Assembly (NCBI GenBank): GCA_900317325.1
Contig: ONGE01000010.1
Coordinates: 37,231-101,230, forward strand
Direction of reading: 5' to 3'
DNA: 64,000 bases
Source: an uncultured Prevotellaceae bacterium
GTDB taxonomy: Bacteria > Bacteroidota > Bacteroidia > Bacteroidales > Muribaculaceae
The notes beneath the pieces are model-generated. The model made no database searches and had not been told where the DNA came from. It was given only the letters and a program-made list of their open reading frames with translations. A program made the translations under genes and the position numbers. Shown piece by piece: positions 20,301 to 29,158 of this stretch. Within the stretch, counting starts at the first letter, position 1. The number at the start of each line of letters is the position of its first letter.

Positions 20301-20779
20301 GGCGCGACGACCACAAGATCATCGACGAGGAGTACAAGGAGGGCATCTATGTGGGTTACCGTTGGGCCGACAAGCAGAAGAAGAAACCTGCGTTTGCCTT
20401 CGGTTACGGACTGAGCTACACGACCTTCGCATTGAGCAACCTGCGCATCGACAAGCGCGAGGTGGCTGCCGACGGCACCGTGACCGCCACCGTGACGGTC
20501 AAGAACACCGGCAGCCGAGCCGGCGCCGAGGTCATCCAACTCTATCTCAGCGACCACAATACGGCTGTTGATATGCCCGTCAAGGAGTTGCGAGGATTCC
20601 AGAAAGTCACACTCCAGCCTGGCGAGAGCCGCGATGTCACCATCGCCATCGGTGGCCGCGCCTTCCAGTACTGGGACGAGACCCGTGGCGACTGGGCCAC
20701 GTCCCTCGGCCAGCGCACGCTGCTCGTGGGAACTTCCAGCGACAACCTCCCCTTGAAGGCCACCTTCACAGTCAAGTAA
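17384..20779 (+). CDS. GH5-GH3 fusion glycosidase
   Basis: 1131 residues with a signal peptide ending LGLHAK. Residues about 22-395 are a GH5 (clan A) domain: GTNLGNWLNPEG at the start, acid/base Glu212 in YELMNEP, nucleophile Glu305 in YMGETGHN. Residues about 410-1131 are a complete GH3 beta-glucosidase: MTLDEKIAVIH, DDGPHGVRPD, KHFCLNNDE, nucleophile Asp651 in VVVSDWGG, the second alpha/beta domain, and a C-terminal fibronectin III-like domain (GYGLSYTTFALSNL). Both active sites look intact. Having an endo- or exo-glucanase and a beta-glucosidase in one chain should pass oligosaccharide products from one to the other, probably in the periplasm because the signal is not a lipobox. GH5 subfamily cannot be assigned by eye. 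Last gene of PUL 1. Confidence 0.9.
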   Translation: MRGYVLIIISLVLALGLHAKPQDKFIRVEGTDLVKPNGEKLYIQGTNLGNWLNPEGYMFGLSKTNSPWMIDLMIKEAVGPDFAADFWRQFKDNYITRADIAFIARQGANTIRLPFNYRLFTDEDYMGRSKDQDGFARIDSVVNWCRATGLYLILDMHDCPGGQTGDNIDDGHGYPWLFESEPSQQLFIDIWQRIAARYKDEPVILGYELMNEPIAHYFDNKEELNKKLEPLYKRTVQAIRQVDPNHVILLGGARWNSDFYMFSDWAFDDNIMYTCHRYGGDATAEAIKDYIDFRDKTGLPMYMGETGHNTNEWQAQLVDVMKQANIGYTFWPYKKIDGSCMMGITRPAMWDSIVVKYSEAPRTTYKELREARPDQKTFRQLLMQYVHNSRYENCTPQTDYIRSLGMTPCMAAYLDDNAPIELRVQDALERMTLDEKIAVIHAQSKFSSPGVKRLGMPDFWTDDGPHGVRPDVLWDEWEQAGQTNDSCVAFPALTCLAASWNPALAELYGRSLGEEARYRGKDMILGPGVNINRTPLNGRNFEYMGEDPLLASRMVVPYVQGLQSTGTAACVKHFCLNNDEEYRHQVNVIVSDRALREIYLPAFEAAVKEAHTWGIMGSYNLYKDQHCCQNQYTLNQILKGDWKYDGVVVSDWGGVHDTEMAVKNGLDMEFGSWTDGLAWGASNAYDAYFMAKPYKKLIEEGKFTTRELDDKVSRVLRLFFRTTMSNKRARGFLCSEAHYDAALKIAQDGIVLLQNKRNVLPIDVNKAKRVLVVGENAIKMMTVGGGSSSLKVQHEILPLEGLQQRLAGTGIDVDYARGYVGDTTGEYNGVVAKQSLAEDRSASELIAEAVAKAKTADYVIIFGGLNKSDYQDAEGHDRKHMDMPYGQDALVEALARVNKNVVFVNISGDAVAMPWRDKVAAIVQGWFIGSETGKAFASVLTGDVNPSGKLPFTWYDRLDDVGAHALGSYPGTWRDDHKIIDEEYKEGIYVGYRWADKQKKKPAFAFGYGLSYTTFALSNLRIDKREVAADGTVTATVTVKNTGSRAGAEVIQLYLSDHNTAVDMPVKELRGFQKVTLQPGESRDVTIAIGGRAFQYWDETRGDWATSLGQRTLLVGTSSDNLPLKATFTVK

Positions 20780-20801
20780 CAGACAAGAACACGCTATTAC
20801 T

Positions 20802-20842
20802 ACATGCAGGATGCGAACTCAATGCATCCTGCATGTTTTTTT
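20802..20842 (+). terminator. Intrinsic terminator of PUL 1
   Basis: A perfect 13-bp stem (20802-20814 with 20823-20835) around an 8-base loop, followed by an uninterrupted T run to 20842. It lies 23 bases after the GH5-GH3 stop codon. Confidence 0.9.
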
Positions 20843-20922
20843 ATACTTTCCATCAAATCATTTTCCAAAAGACCAAACAAACAGATAAAAAGAACATAAA
20901 AAGCTATATTTTTGTTTGAAAT

Positions 20923-20954
20923 ATTTATTTTTTAAAGAAAAATAACTATATTTG
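20923..20954 (+). promoter_or_regulatory. Putative promoter of PUL 2
   Basis: TATATTTG at 20947-20954 is an exact TAnnTTTG -7 box. TTTA at 20923-20926, exactly 20 bases upstream, is one mismatch from the -33 TTTG. The susC ATG is 55 bases downstream of the box. Confidence 0.6.
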
Positions 20955-21009
20955 CAAAAAATGATGATATAGTACTTTATTTATCAACCATTAACATCAA
21001 TTAAAACGA

Positions 21010-24000
21010 ATGAAAAAAAGAATCCTAATGCTTTTACTCGTTGTGACTTGCGCCATTGTGAGCGCACAGGCACTTACGGTAAGAGGTACGGTCGTTGACC
21101 AGGTCAACGAGCCCGTGATCGGTGCCACCGTCAAGGTCCTCGGAACCACGATGGGTGCAGTCACCGACTTTGACGGCAATTTTGAGATTGCCAACGTGCC
21201 CGATGGCGCAACGCTGAAATTCACCTTCATGGGCATGCAGGCCGTGGAGATGGTTGCCAGCGAGATGATGAACGTCCAGCTGCTGGACGATGTGCGCAAC
21301 CTTGATGAGGTTGTCGTGATCGGTTACGGTTCGGCACAAGCCAAGGACTTGACGGCGCCCATCAGCGTTGTCAAGGGCGAGGAACTGCTCGCCGTTCCCA
21401 CGGCATCGCCCATGGCCGCCATGCAAGGCAAGGTGGCAGGTGTGAACGTCGTTAACAGCGGTACCCCTGGCGAGGGTCCTAAGGTCCACATTCGCGGTAA
21501 TGGTTCGTTCACCAGCGGCAGTCCGTTGTATGTTGTTGACGGCATGTTCTATGATAACATCGACTTCCTGAACGCCAACGACATCGCCGACATGTCGGTA
21601 TTGAAGGACGCTTCGGCAGCAGCCATCTACGGTGTGCGTGCCGCCAACGGTGTCGTCCTGATCACCACCAAGCACGGCAACAAGAACCAGCCCGCCAAGA
21701 TCACCTACAATGGCTACTATGGTATCCAGAAGGCCACCAACGTGCTGAAGATGGCTAATTCAAGCGAATATGCCACAATGCTGATGGAGGCCAACTACGA
21801 CGCCTATGTATCGACGATGAAGGCCTCGATCGACCGCTACGGCGGCAGTTACAGCGGTGACTTCCACAACTGGACCTACGGCTCAGACACCGACTGGTAC
21901 AAGGAGTTGCTGCGCACGGCAGCCATCACCGACCACAGCCTCACCATCACCGGTGGCGGTGAGAAGGCAACCTATTCACTCGGCATCAACTACCTGCATC
22001 AGGATGGTGTCATGGATGTGAAGAACTACTACAGGCGAATGAACTTCCGCGCCGCCCTCGACTACGAGGCCACCAGTTGGCTGAAGGTGGGCTTCAACGG
22101 CATTTTCTCCAAGGGCAAGCAACGCACGCCCAACAATGCCGCTTGGCAACAGGCATTCAACGCTCCTGGCATCTATCCCGTGATGGACGAGAAGAACGAC
22201 AACACCTTCCCCACCCATTACGGTTCACCCGAGTCGGTCGGCTTCACCAACAACTTCTACAACCCGGTTGCCACGGCCAACTACCAGAACAGCGTGAACG
22301 ACATCAACAAGTATCTGACCAACTTCTACGCTCAGATCACCTTCATTCCCAGCAAGCTGAACTTCAAGACCAGCTATTCCTATGACTTCACTGCTGTCCA
22401 CAACCGCACCTACATGCCCGAGTACTACGTGAGTGCAGTGCAGCGCAACGACAAGTCGTGGGTGAGCAAGAACGAGGCTAACTACAACAACTGGATTTGG
22501 GACAACGTGCTGACCTACAAGGACACCTTCGGTGATCACAACCTGGGTGTGATGCTGGGTCATTCGCTGCGCGAGGACAAGTACCACAACCTGTACGGCA
22601 TCGGCTACGGTATCGTGGACGGTGACGACGCCTACAAGTACATCGGCATCAGCACCGATAGCGACAGCCGCCGCGCCAGCGACGGTGGTACCCGCTACCG
22701 CAGCAACAGCTACTTTGGTCGTATCAACTACGACTATATGGGCAAGTACCTGTTCATGGCCACCTTCCGTGCCGACGGTACGAGCAAGTACCAGGAGACT
22801 TGGGGCTACTATCCCTCGTTCGGTGTCGCTTGGGTGATGAGCAAGGAGGACTTCATGGCCAACCAGAACGCCATCGACTACCTGAAGTGGCGCGCCAGCT
22901 GGGGACGCCTGGGTAACAATGCCGTTCCCGCCAGCGACGGTTTCCGCTCGGTTTCCACCGGCACCTGGTCATCGGGTGTGTTCGGCAACGCAACCATCGC
23001 CGGTTTCCAGAACAACAGCTACTTCACCAACCTGAAGTGGGAGGTTGTTGACGAGACCAACGTGGGCGTTGAATTCGCCACCCTGCGCAACCGCCTGAGC
23101 GTTGACATCGACTGGTTCTACCGCATGACCCGCAAGGCTGTTATCGCACCGCGCCTGCCCTTCGAGAACGGCACGCTGCTGCAGAACATCGGTAAGATTC
23201 TCAACACCGGTGTCGACGTGAGCATCAATTGGGCCGACCGTGTGGGAAACGACTTCAAGTACTACATCACCGCCAACCTGTCCTACCTCAAGAACGAGGT
23301 CAAGAGCCTTGCCGGCAACCCGTATATCGCAGGCGGCAAGACCTACCAGTTTGTGGGCAAGGAGATGAATTCCTTCTACGGCTACGTGGTTGACGGCATC
23401 TATCAGACCGAGCAGGAATGCGCCGCCGACAAGACGGCTCAGGCCAACGGTCTGCAGCCCGGTGACTTCAAGTACAAGGACCTGAACGGTGACGGCATCG
23501 TTGACGGCGAGGACCGCACCACCCTGGGTTCTTACCTGCCCAACTTCATCTACAGCATCAACCTTGGTTTCCAGTGGAAGAATCTGGACTTTGCAGTAAC
23601 CACCTATGGCAACGCCGGCGCTCAGATGTACAACCGCAAGCGTGCGTTGCGTTATGCCCAGTCCAACTACAACTTCGACCACGACCAGGTAGCTCACCGC
23701 TGGACCGGTGCCGGCTCGACCAACAAGTATCCGTCGGCCCAGGGTTGGATTCGCTCATGGAACGTGAGTGACCAGCGCGTCAACTCATTCTTTGTCGAGG
23801 ATGCTGACTTCTTCCGCATCCAGAACGTGACCCTCGGCTACACTTTCAGGAACATCAAGATGGGCAGCTACATCCTGCCCTCGCTGCGCCTGAGCGCCAC
23901 AGCCGACCGTCCCCTCACCTTGTTCAAGGCCAACAGCTTCACGCCCGAGTTGAACGATCCCGAGGGCTGGGACACCGAGGTTTACCCGCTGACCGCGACC

Positions 24001-24030
24001 TACACCTTTGGCGTAACCATCGACTTCTAA
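21010..24030 (+). CDS. SusC/RagA-type TonB-dependent outer membrane transporter (PUL 2)
   Basis: 1006 residues. Signal peptide MKKRILMLLLVVTCAIVSAQ, carboxypeptidase-regulatory-like domain (about 22-95, NEPVIGATVKVLGTTMGAV), the LDEVVVIGYGSAQ linker, plug domain (VVDGMFYDNIDF, ANGVVLITTK), then the beta-barrel ending TYTFGVTIDF with terminal Phe. It is clearly distinct from the first SusC in length and loops, so it should carry a different oligosaccharide. It starts its own transcription unit after the PUL 1 terminator and is followed by its SusD. Confidence 0.95.
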   Translation: MKKRILMLLLVVTCAIVSAQALTVRGTVVDQVNEPVIGATVKVLGTTMGAVTDFDGNFEIANVPDGATLKFTFMGMQAVEMVASEMMNVQLLDDVRNLDEVVVIGYGSAQAKDLTAPISVVKGEELLAVPTASPMAAMQGKVAGVNVVNSGTPGEGPKVHIRGNGSFTSGSPLYVVDGMFYDNIDFLNANDIADMSVLKDASAAAIYGVRAANGVVLITTKHGNKNQPAKITYNGYYGIQKATNVLKMANSSEYATMLMEANYDAYVSTMKASIDRYGGSYSGDFHNWTYGSDTDWYKELLRTAAITDHSLTITGGGEKATYSLGINYLHQDGVMDVKNYYRRMNFRAALDYEATSWLKVGFNGIFSKGKQRTPNNAAWQQAFNAPGIYPVMDEKNDNTFPTHYGSPESVGFTNNFYNPVATANYQNSVNDINKYLTNFYAQITFIPSKLNFKTSYSYDFTAVHNRTYMPEYYVSAVQRNDKSWVSKNEANYNNWIWDNVLTYKDTFGDHNLGVMLGHSLREDKYHNLYGIGYGIVDGDDAYKYIGISTDSDSRRASDGGTRYRSNSYFGRINYDYMGKYLFMATFRADGTSKYQETWGYYPSFGVAWVMSKEDFMANQNAIDYLKWRASWGRLGNNAVPASDGFRSVSTGTWSSGVFGNATIAGFQNNSYFTNLKWEVVDETNVGVEFATLRNRLSVDIDWFYRMTRKAVIAPRLPFENGTLLQNIGKILNTGVDVSINWADRVGNDFKYYITANLSYLKNEVKSLAGNPYIAGGKTYQFVGKEMNSFYGYVVDGIYQTEQECAADKTAQANGLQPGDFKYKDLNGDGIVDGEDRTTLGSYLPNFIYSINLGFQWKNLDFAVTTYGNAGAQMYNRKRALRYAQSNYNFDHDQVAHRWTGAGSTNKYPSAQGWIRSWNVSDQRVNSFFVEDADFFRIQNVTLGYTFRNIKMGSYILPSLRLSATADRPLTLFKANSFTPELNDPEGWDTEVYPLTATYTFGVTIDF

Positions 24031-24069
24031 ATGAGCACATTACCAACAATCATTAAACAGAAAAAGACA

Positions 24070-25518
24070 ATGAAATTTTTGAAATATATCATGATTGCAG
24101 GTTTGTTGATGGTGGGAGCCACTTCCTGCAATGACTGGATGGACATTCTTCCCGAGAGCACGTTGCCCGAGTCGGATGTCGATTATACCAAGACAAGCGA
24201 GATGTACATGCCGGTATCAGGTGTGTACGCTAAACTGCGCACCGGTGGCATGCACTGGGTCATCTGGCCCTTGACCATCGTTCGCGACGGCGATGTGTGG
24301 AGTGGACGTGTCGATGACCAAGGTCTGCTCGTCGACTTCGGCAACTTCAAGTACGACAACTCGTTCTGGGGTCTGAATGAGATGTGGAACCAGTATTATG
24401 GCATGATTAAGGTAGCCAACGGAGCCTTGACCTCGCTCGACTCCTATGCCGAGCATATCAGCAATGACGCCGACCGGGCGACCTACCGCGCTTATTGCGG
24501 CGAGGTGCGCATCCTGCGTGCCTATGCCTACTACAGGCTCACTCAGGCCTTTGGCGACGTGACTATCTTGCGCGACAACAACCAGAGTGACCTCACGCGT
24601 TCGACCAAGGATGCCGTTGAGCGTTACATGCTCGAGGACTTGCAGTATGCCATTGAGAATTGCCCCAAGGTACGTCCCAACGAGGCCACGCACCTTGGTG
24701 CCGTCACCGCCTACACCGCCGAGGCTCTTGCCGCCAAGATTCGCATGAACCGAGGCGAATATGCTCAAGCCGAGGCCTTGACCGACGACATCATCGGCAG
24801 CAACAAGTTCCAGCTCTACAACGATTTCTACAACCTGTTCAAGATTCCCGGCAAGCTGTGCAACGAAAGCCTCTTTGAGTGCCAGTGCACCGACTTCGGT
24901 CAGGGTAGCGGCGACATGGTTGATGCCGACCAGTGGTTTGTATTCCAAGGTCCCGGTAACCTGGGTGGATGGAACTTTGTGGGTATTACCGACAACTTCA
25001 TCAATTGGGCACGAGCTCGTGGTGAGACCATCCGTCTGGAAACTTCGGTGCTCTTCGGCGGAACGATTACCCGCGACGGCGACGAAATCAATGTGATGGG
25101 CAATGTCAACAACACCAACACCTGGAACGGTAAGGCCTACACACCGACCAACCAGTTGACGCCCGGCCGCAGCAAGTACGGCTCGAACAACAACATCCGC
25201 ATCCTGCGTTATGCCGACGTGCTGCTCATCAATGCCGAGGCCAAGGTTCGCCAGGGCAAGAACGGCGACCAACCCTTCAACCTGGTAAGAACCCGTGCAC
25301 AGATGCCCACGATGAGTAATGTCACTGCGGAACAGATTCTCGACGAGCGCCGCATGGAGCTCGTGTGCGAGTGGGGTGAGCGTTACAACGACCTCATCCG
25401 CACTGGCTTGGCTGCCAGTGTGCTCACTGGCTGGAACGAGGGTGTGAAGTACTATCCCCTGCCCTTGACCCAGTTGCAGACCGTTCCCACGCTCAAGAAT
25501 GAGCCCAAGAACGAATAA
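24070..25518 (+). CDS. SusD/RagB-type surface glycan-binding lipoprotein (PUL 2)
   Basis: 482 residues from the ATG at 24070. An in-frame ATG at 24031, directly after the susC stop, would add 13 polar residues ahead of a normal lipoprotein signal, so the later start is preferred. Lipobox MVGATSC. SusD features: helical N-terminal region (DILPESTLPESDVDY), YRAYCGEVRILRAYAYYRL as the TPR-like segment, and late RILRYADVLLINAEAKV and ERRMELVCEWGERYNDLIRT motifs. Partner of the SusC just upstream. Confidence 0.93.
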   Translation: MKFLKYIMIAGLLMVGATSCNDWMDILPESTLPESDVDYTKTSEMYMPVSGVYAKLRTGGMHWVIWPLTIVRDGDVWSGRVDDQGLLVDFGNFKYDNSFWGLNEMWNQYYGMIKVANGALTSLDSYAEHISNDADRATYRAYCGEVRILRAYAYYRLTQAFGDVTILRDNNQSDLTRSTKDAVERYMLEDLQYAIENCPKVRPNEATHLGAVTAYTAEALAAKIRMNRGEYAQAEALTDDIIGSNKFQLYNDFYNLFKIPGKLCNESLFECQCTDFGQGSGDMVDADQWFVFQGPGNLGGWNFVGITDNFINWARARGETIRLETSVLFGGTITRDGDEINVMGNVNNTNTWNGKAYTPTNQLTPGRSKYGSNNNIRILRYADVLLINAEAKVRQGKNGDQPFNLVRTRAQMPTMSNVTAEQILDERRMELVCEWGERYNDLIRTGLAASVLTGWNEGVKYYPLPLTQLQTVPTLKNEPKNE

Positions 25519-25543
25519 GCCCGCTGATAATCATTAACCGATC

Positions 25544-25589
25544 ATCAGGCAGGGTGTCACACCCCCAGGGTATCACCCTGCCTGATTTT
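25544..25589 (+). terminator. Terminator-like hairpin between susCD and the enzyme genes
   Basis: A perfect 13-bp inverted repeat (25544-25556 with 25574-25586), 17-base loop, followed by TTTT. It lies 25 bases after the susD stop and just before the GH43-like gene's start at 25605. It may partly stop transcription so that SusCD are made in excess over the enzymes, or mark a processing site. Confidence 0.65.
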
Positions 25590-25604
25590 CATAAAACTTT
25601 CCCG

Positions 25605-27710
25605 ATGAACCGTTTTATAGCCGCAATCGCCATTTGTACAGCACTTACCGCGCATGGCAGCACCGACTCGGTCAAGGTCGTCAAGGGCCAGGTAAGCGAT
25701 TACTACATCCCCATGGTCACCCAATATGACGTGACCGGCGTGGTGACCGACGAGCAAGGCCAGCCGCTGGAAGGCGCCACCGTGATGTGGCTCTACAGTC
25801 CAGCCCACTGCAACACCGATGCCCAGGGCCGTTTCTCGCTCGTGGGCACCGACACCGACAGCCTGCTCTGCGTCCACTATCCCGGCAAAGAAATGACCAT
25901 CGCGGTTCGTCAAAACGGTCAACGGCAGGTCAACATCATGCTGCCTGTCAAGACCAGTGGCAGCATCGCAACTCCACGTCGCGAGGCTCAAGCCACACGC
26001 TGGTATGATCCGCGCGACAATGCCAGCGTTACCTACTGCAATCCGCTCAACATCAGCTACAACTATGAGCCATGGAACAACAACACGCGTCAGGGCGGCT
26101 CGTTCCGTTCCAGCGCCGACCCCATGGGGCTCACCTACAAGGGCGAGTATTACCTGTTCTCCACCAATCAGGGCGGTTTCCACTATTCCCGCAATTTGAG
26201 CGACTGGGACTTCGTTCAAGCCTCGTTCCAGCGCTACCCCGCCGATGACGACGAGTGCGCTCCCGCAGCGTGGGTAGTGGGCGACACGCTGTTCTATACA
26301 GGCTCGACCTATGAGGGCCTGCCCATCTGGTATTCCACCGACCCCAAGAGTGGACGGTGGCGCCGTGCCATCGAACGCAACACGCTGCCCACTTGGGACC
26401 CCTACATCTTCCTGGATGATGACGGTCGCCTCTACGAATACTACGGCTCGAGCAACGAGTATCCCCTCAAGGGTGTTGAAATCAGCCGCGAAGACTTTAC
26501 CCCCATCAGCAAGATATACGACCTCGTGCGGCTGCATCCCGACCGCCATGGTTGGGAACGCTTCGGGATGAACAATGACGACGAAGTAACGCTAAAACCG
26601 TTCACCGAGGGCGCTTTCATGACCAAGCATGACGGCAGATACTACCTCCAGTATGGTGCTCCAGGCACCGAGTTCAAGGTGTATGCCGACGGCGTCTATG
26701 TCTCCGACAATCCGCTGGGTCCGTTCACCTATCAGCAGCACAATCCCATGAGTTACAAGCCCGGCGGGTTTGTGCAGGGTGTGGGTCACGGCGGCACCTT
26801 CGCCGACCTCAAGGGCAATTACTGGCACGTGGGCACCTGCATGCTCTCGCTCAAGTACAAGTTTGAGCGGCGCATCGGGCTCTACCCCACCGGATTTGAC
26901 AATGATGGCGTGATGTACTGCATCACGGCCTTCGGTGACTATCCGCAGTTGAATGCCGTCAATGATATTTCTAACCCATCGGAACGTTTCACGGGTTGGA
27001 TGCTGCTTTCCTACGAAAAAAACTGTACCGTGTCGAGTTGCGACAGCACCTTGACCCCGGCCAGCCTTACCGACGAAAACATGCGCACCTACTGGAGTGC
27101 GGCGAGCGGCAGCGACCAGGAGTGGATTGAAATGGACTTGGGCGGCATCCGTGAGGTGCGTGCCCTTCAACTCAACTTCTATGACCACAAGACGGTGCAG
27201 CACAACCGCGCCAACGACATCTACCACCAGTACCGCATCCTCGCCAGCAATGATGGTGAGCAATGGACACTGGTGGTCGACAAGAGCGACAATGACCGCG
27301 ACGTGCCCCACGATTATATCGAGTTGCGCGAGTGTCTCGACACACGCTACCTGCGCATCGAGAACATCCACATGCCCTCGGGCGGTTATTTCTGCCTGAG
27401 CGACGTGCGTGTGTTCGGTCTGGACTATGGCGGCAACCTGCCCGCCGAGGTCAAGCGCTTCACTGTCAAGCGTGACAAGGCCGACCGCCGTAACGCCTTG
27501 ATCAGTTGGGCCGCTGTAGAGGGCGCCTACGGCTACAACATCTACTTCGGCACCGCTCCCGACAAACTCTACCATTGCATCACCGTCAACGGCGACACAA
27601 GCTACGACATGCGTGGCCTGGATGTGGGCACCGACTACTACTTCGCAATCGAGGCGCTGGCCGAAACCGGTTGCAGCCCGCGCTCCAAGACTATCAGAAT
27701 CAATCATTAA
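25605..27710 (+). CDS. GH43-like glycosidase with CNA-like N-terminus, F5/8C and FnIII domains
   Basis: 701 residues from ATG 25605 (MNRFIAAIAICTALTAHGS, a signal peptide). An earlier in-frame start at 25554 would run through the hairpin at 25544-25589 and is rejected. Order: carboxypeptidase-regulatory-like domain (about 25-105, TDEQGQPLEGATVMW), GH43-like five-blade propeller (about 125-440), F5/8 type C/CBM32-like domain (about 460-600, EWIEMDLGGIREVRALQL), FnIII (about 605-700). The GH43 triad seems present: Asp172 (SSADPMG), Asp265 (TWDPYIF) and Glu335 (FTEGAFM). GH43 enzymes usually remove arabinose, xylose or galactose, which is unexpected in a locus whose other enzymes look specific for beta-1,2-glucan. 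Substrate is therefore open; a binding or altered specificity role is possible. Confidence 0.75.
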   Translation: MNRFIAAIAICTALTAHGSTDSVKVVKGQVSDYYIPMVTQYDVTGVVTDEQGQPLEGATVMWLYSPAHCNTDAQGRFSLVGTDTDSLLCVHYPGKEMTIAVRQNGQRQVNIMLPVKTSGSIATPRREAQATRWYDPRDNASVTYCNPLNISYNYEPWNNNTRQGGSFRSSADPMGLTYKGEYYLFSTNQGGFHYSRNLSDWDFVQASFQRYPADDDECAPAAWVVGDTLFYTGSTYEGLPIWYSTDPKSGRWRRAIERNTLPTWDPYIFLDDDGRLYEYYGSSNEYPLKGVEISREDFTPISKIYDLVRLHPDRHGWERFGMNNDDEVTLKPFTEGAFMTKHDGRYYLQYGAPGTEFKVYADGVYVSDNPLGPFTYQQHNPMSYKPGGFVQGVGHGGTFADLKGNYWHVGTCMLSLKYKFERRIGLYPTGFDNDGVMYCITAFGDYPQLNAVNDISNPSERFTGWMLLSYEKNCTVSSCDSTLTPASLTDENMRTYWSAASGSDQEWIEMDLGGIREVRALQLNFYDHKTVQHNRANDIYHQYRILASNDGEQWTLVVDKSDNDRDVPHDYIELRECLDTRYLRIENIHMPSGGYFCLSDVRVFGLDYGGNLPAEVKRFTVKRDKADRRNALISWAAVEGAYGYNIYFGTAPDKLYHCITVNGDTSYDMRGLDVGTDYYFAIEALAETGCSPRSKTIRINH

Positions 27711-27722
27711 CATCGAGTATAT

Positions 27723-29099
27723 ATGGACAAGACATTATTGAAATCACTCGTGCTCATCCTGCTCATGGCCATCGGTGCCTGCAAGAGCGACGGCAACACG
27801 GTCCCCAAGGAACCCACGCCTCAAGACGAGCAGACGAGGCCCGCATCGTTTGTCAGCGATGATGCCATGCTGGACTATATCGAGCGCATCCACTTCAACT
27901 ACATGTGGGACGGCGCCGAGCCCACGTCAGGGCTTGCCCGTGAACGCATCCATCTTGACGGGCAATACCCCGAGCATGACCAGGACGTGGTGACCACGGG
28001 CGGCAGCGGATTTGGCATCGCGGGACTCATCGTGGCGATGGAACGCGGTTTCATCACCCGTGACCAGGGCGTTGAACGACTCACGCGCATCGTGGATTTC
28101 CTGGAGCGCGCCGACCGTTTCCATGGCGTGTGGCCTCATTGGCTCCATGGCCCCACGGGCAAGGTGAAACCGTTTGGCCAGAAAGACAACGGCGGCGACC
28201 TGGTGGAGAGCAGTTTCCTGATGCAGGGATTGCTGTGTGCCCGCCAGTACCTCAACCGTGACACCGATGCCGAGAAGAGCCTTGTCCAGCGCATCAACGC
28301 CCTGTGGCATGGCATGGAGTTTGACTGGTACACCCGTGGGGGACAGGATGTCATCTACTGGCACTGGTCGCCCCAGTATGAGTGGGAAATGAATTTCCCG
28401 CTTGAGGGCTATAACGAGTGCCTCATCGTGTATGTGCTGGCAGCGGCATCTCCCACCCACACTGTTCCTGCCGATTGCTATCACAAGGGCTGGGCCCGCA
28501 GCGGTGGCATCAAGAGCGATGCAGCCCCCTATGGCTACCCGCTGGAGGTAAAGCACAACGGAGCGGAGCAGACGGGCGGCCCGTTATTCTGGGCGCACTA
28601 CAGCTGGATAGGCTTGAATCCCAAGGGATTGAAGGACCAATATGCCGACTATTGGAACGTAGTGCGCAATCACGCCTTGAGCAACTATCAGTATTGTGTT
28701 GACAACCCCAAGCACTACACCGGCTACGGCCCCGATTGCTGGGGATTGACCGCCAGTTACTCGACCGAAGGCTATTCGGCCCACAGTCCCGGCAATGACT
28801 TGGGAGTCATCACGCCCACTGCGGCGCTGTCCTCGTTCCCCTACACGCCCGAGCAATCGATGGCGGCACTCAAGGGGTTCTACGGCCGTGGCGAGTCGAT
28901 TTGGGGCAAATATGGTTTCTATGACGCTTTCAGTCCCGCCAGCGGCTGGACGTTGCCCCGCTATCTGGCCATTGACCAATGCACCATCGCGCCGATGATC
29001 GAGAACTACCGCACCGGACTGCTCTGGCGCCTGTTCATGAGTTGCCCCGAGGTGCAACAGGGTCTTGACAAACTGGGATTTACCCAGTACTCTAAATAA
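27723..29099 (+). CDS. GH144-family beta-1,2-glucan hydrolase lipoprotein
   Basis: 458 residues, lipoprotein signal with lipobox AIGAC (Cys20). The body is an (alpha/alpha)6-type glucoamylase-like protein: FNYMWDGAEPTSGLARER at about 60-77, VTTGGSGFGIAGLIVAMERG, GGDLVESSFLMQGLLCARQY, then WGLTASYSTEGYSAHSPGND and TPTAALSSFPYTPEQSM. This pattern is that of GH144, whose characterised members hydrolyse linear beta-1,2-glucan to sophorose or sophoro-oligosaccharides. The GH3 gene that follows 59 bases later would finish the job. The family call comes from recalled motifs rather than alignment. Confidence 0.78.
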   Translation: MDKTLLKSLVLILLMAIGACKSDGNTVPKEPTPQDEQTRPASFVSDDAMLDYIERIHFNYMWDGAEPTSGLARERIHLDGQYPEHDQDVVTTGGSGFGIAGLIVAMERGFITRDQGVERLTRIVDFLERADRFHGVWPHWLHGPTGKVKPFGQKDNGGDLVESSFLMQGLLCARQYLNRDTDAEKSLVQRINALWHGMEFDWYTRGGQDVIYWHWSPQYEWEMNFPLEGYNECLIVYVLAAASPTHTVPADCYHKGWARSGGIKSDAAPYGYPLEVKHNGAEQTGGPLFWAHYSWIGLNPKGLKDQYADYWNVVRNHALSNYQYCVDNPKHYTGYGPDCWGLTASYSTEGYSAHSPGNDLGVITPTAALSSFPYTPEQSMAALKGFYGRGESIWGKYGFYDAFSPASGWTLPRYLAIDQCTIAPMIENYRTGLLWRLFMSCPEVQQGLDKLGFTQYSK

Positions 29100-29158
29100 T
29101 CCAGTTAGTCTAGGTACTCTAGACCACAAATTGAAAGTAATGACTAAAATTATATGAT

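Noticed and set aside
24031-24069. ATG immediately after susC as the start of the second SusD
   Set aside because: It would bury the lipoprotein signal behind 13 polar residues.
25554-25604. Earlier start for the GH43-like protein
   Set aside because: The added residues come from the terminator-like hairpin and precede a normal signal peptide.
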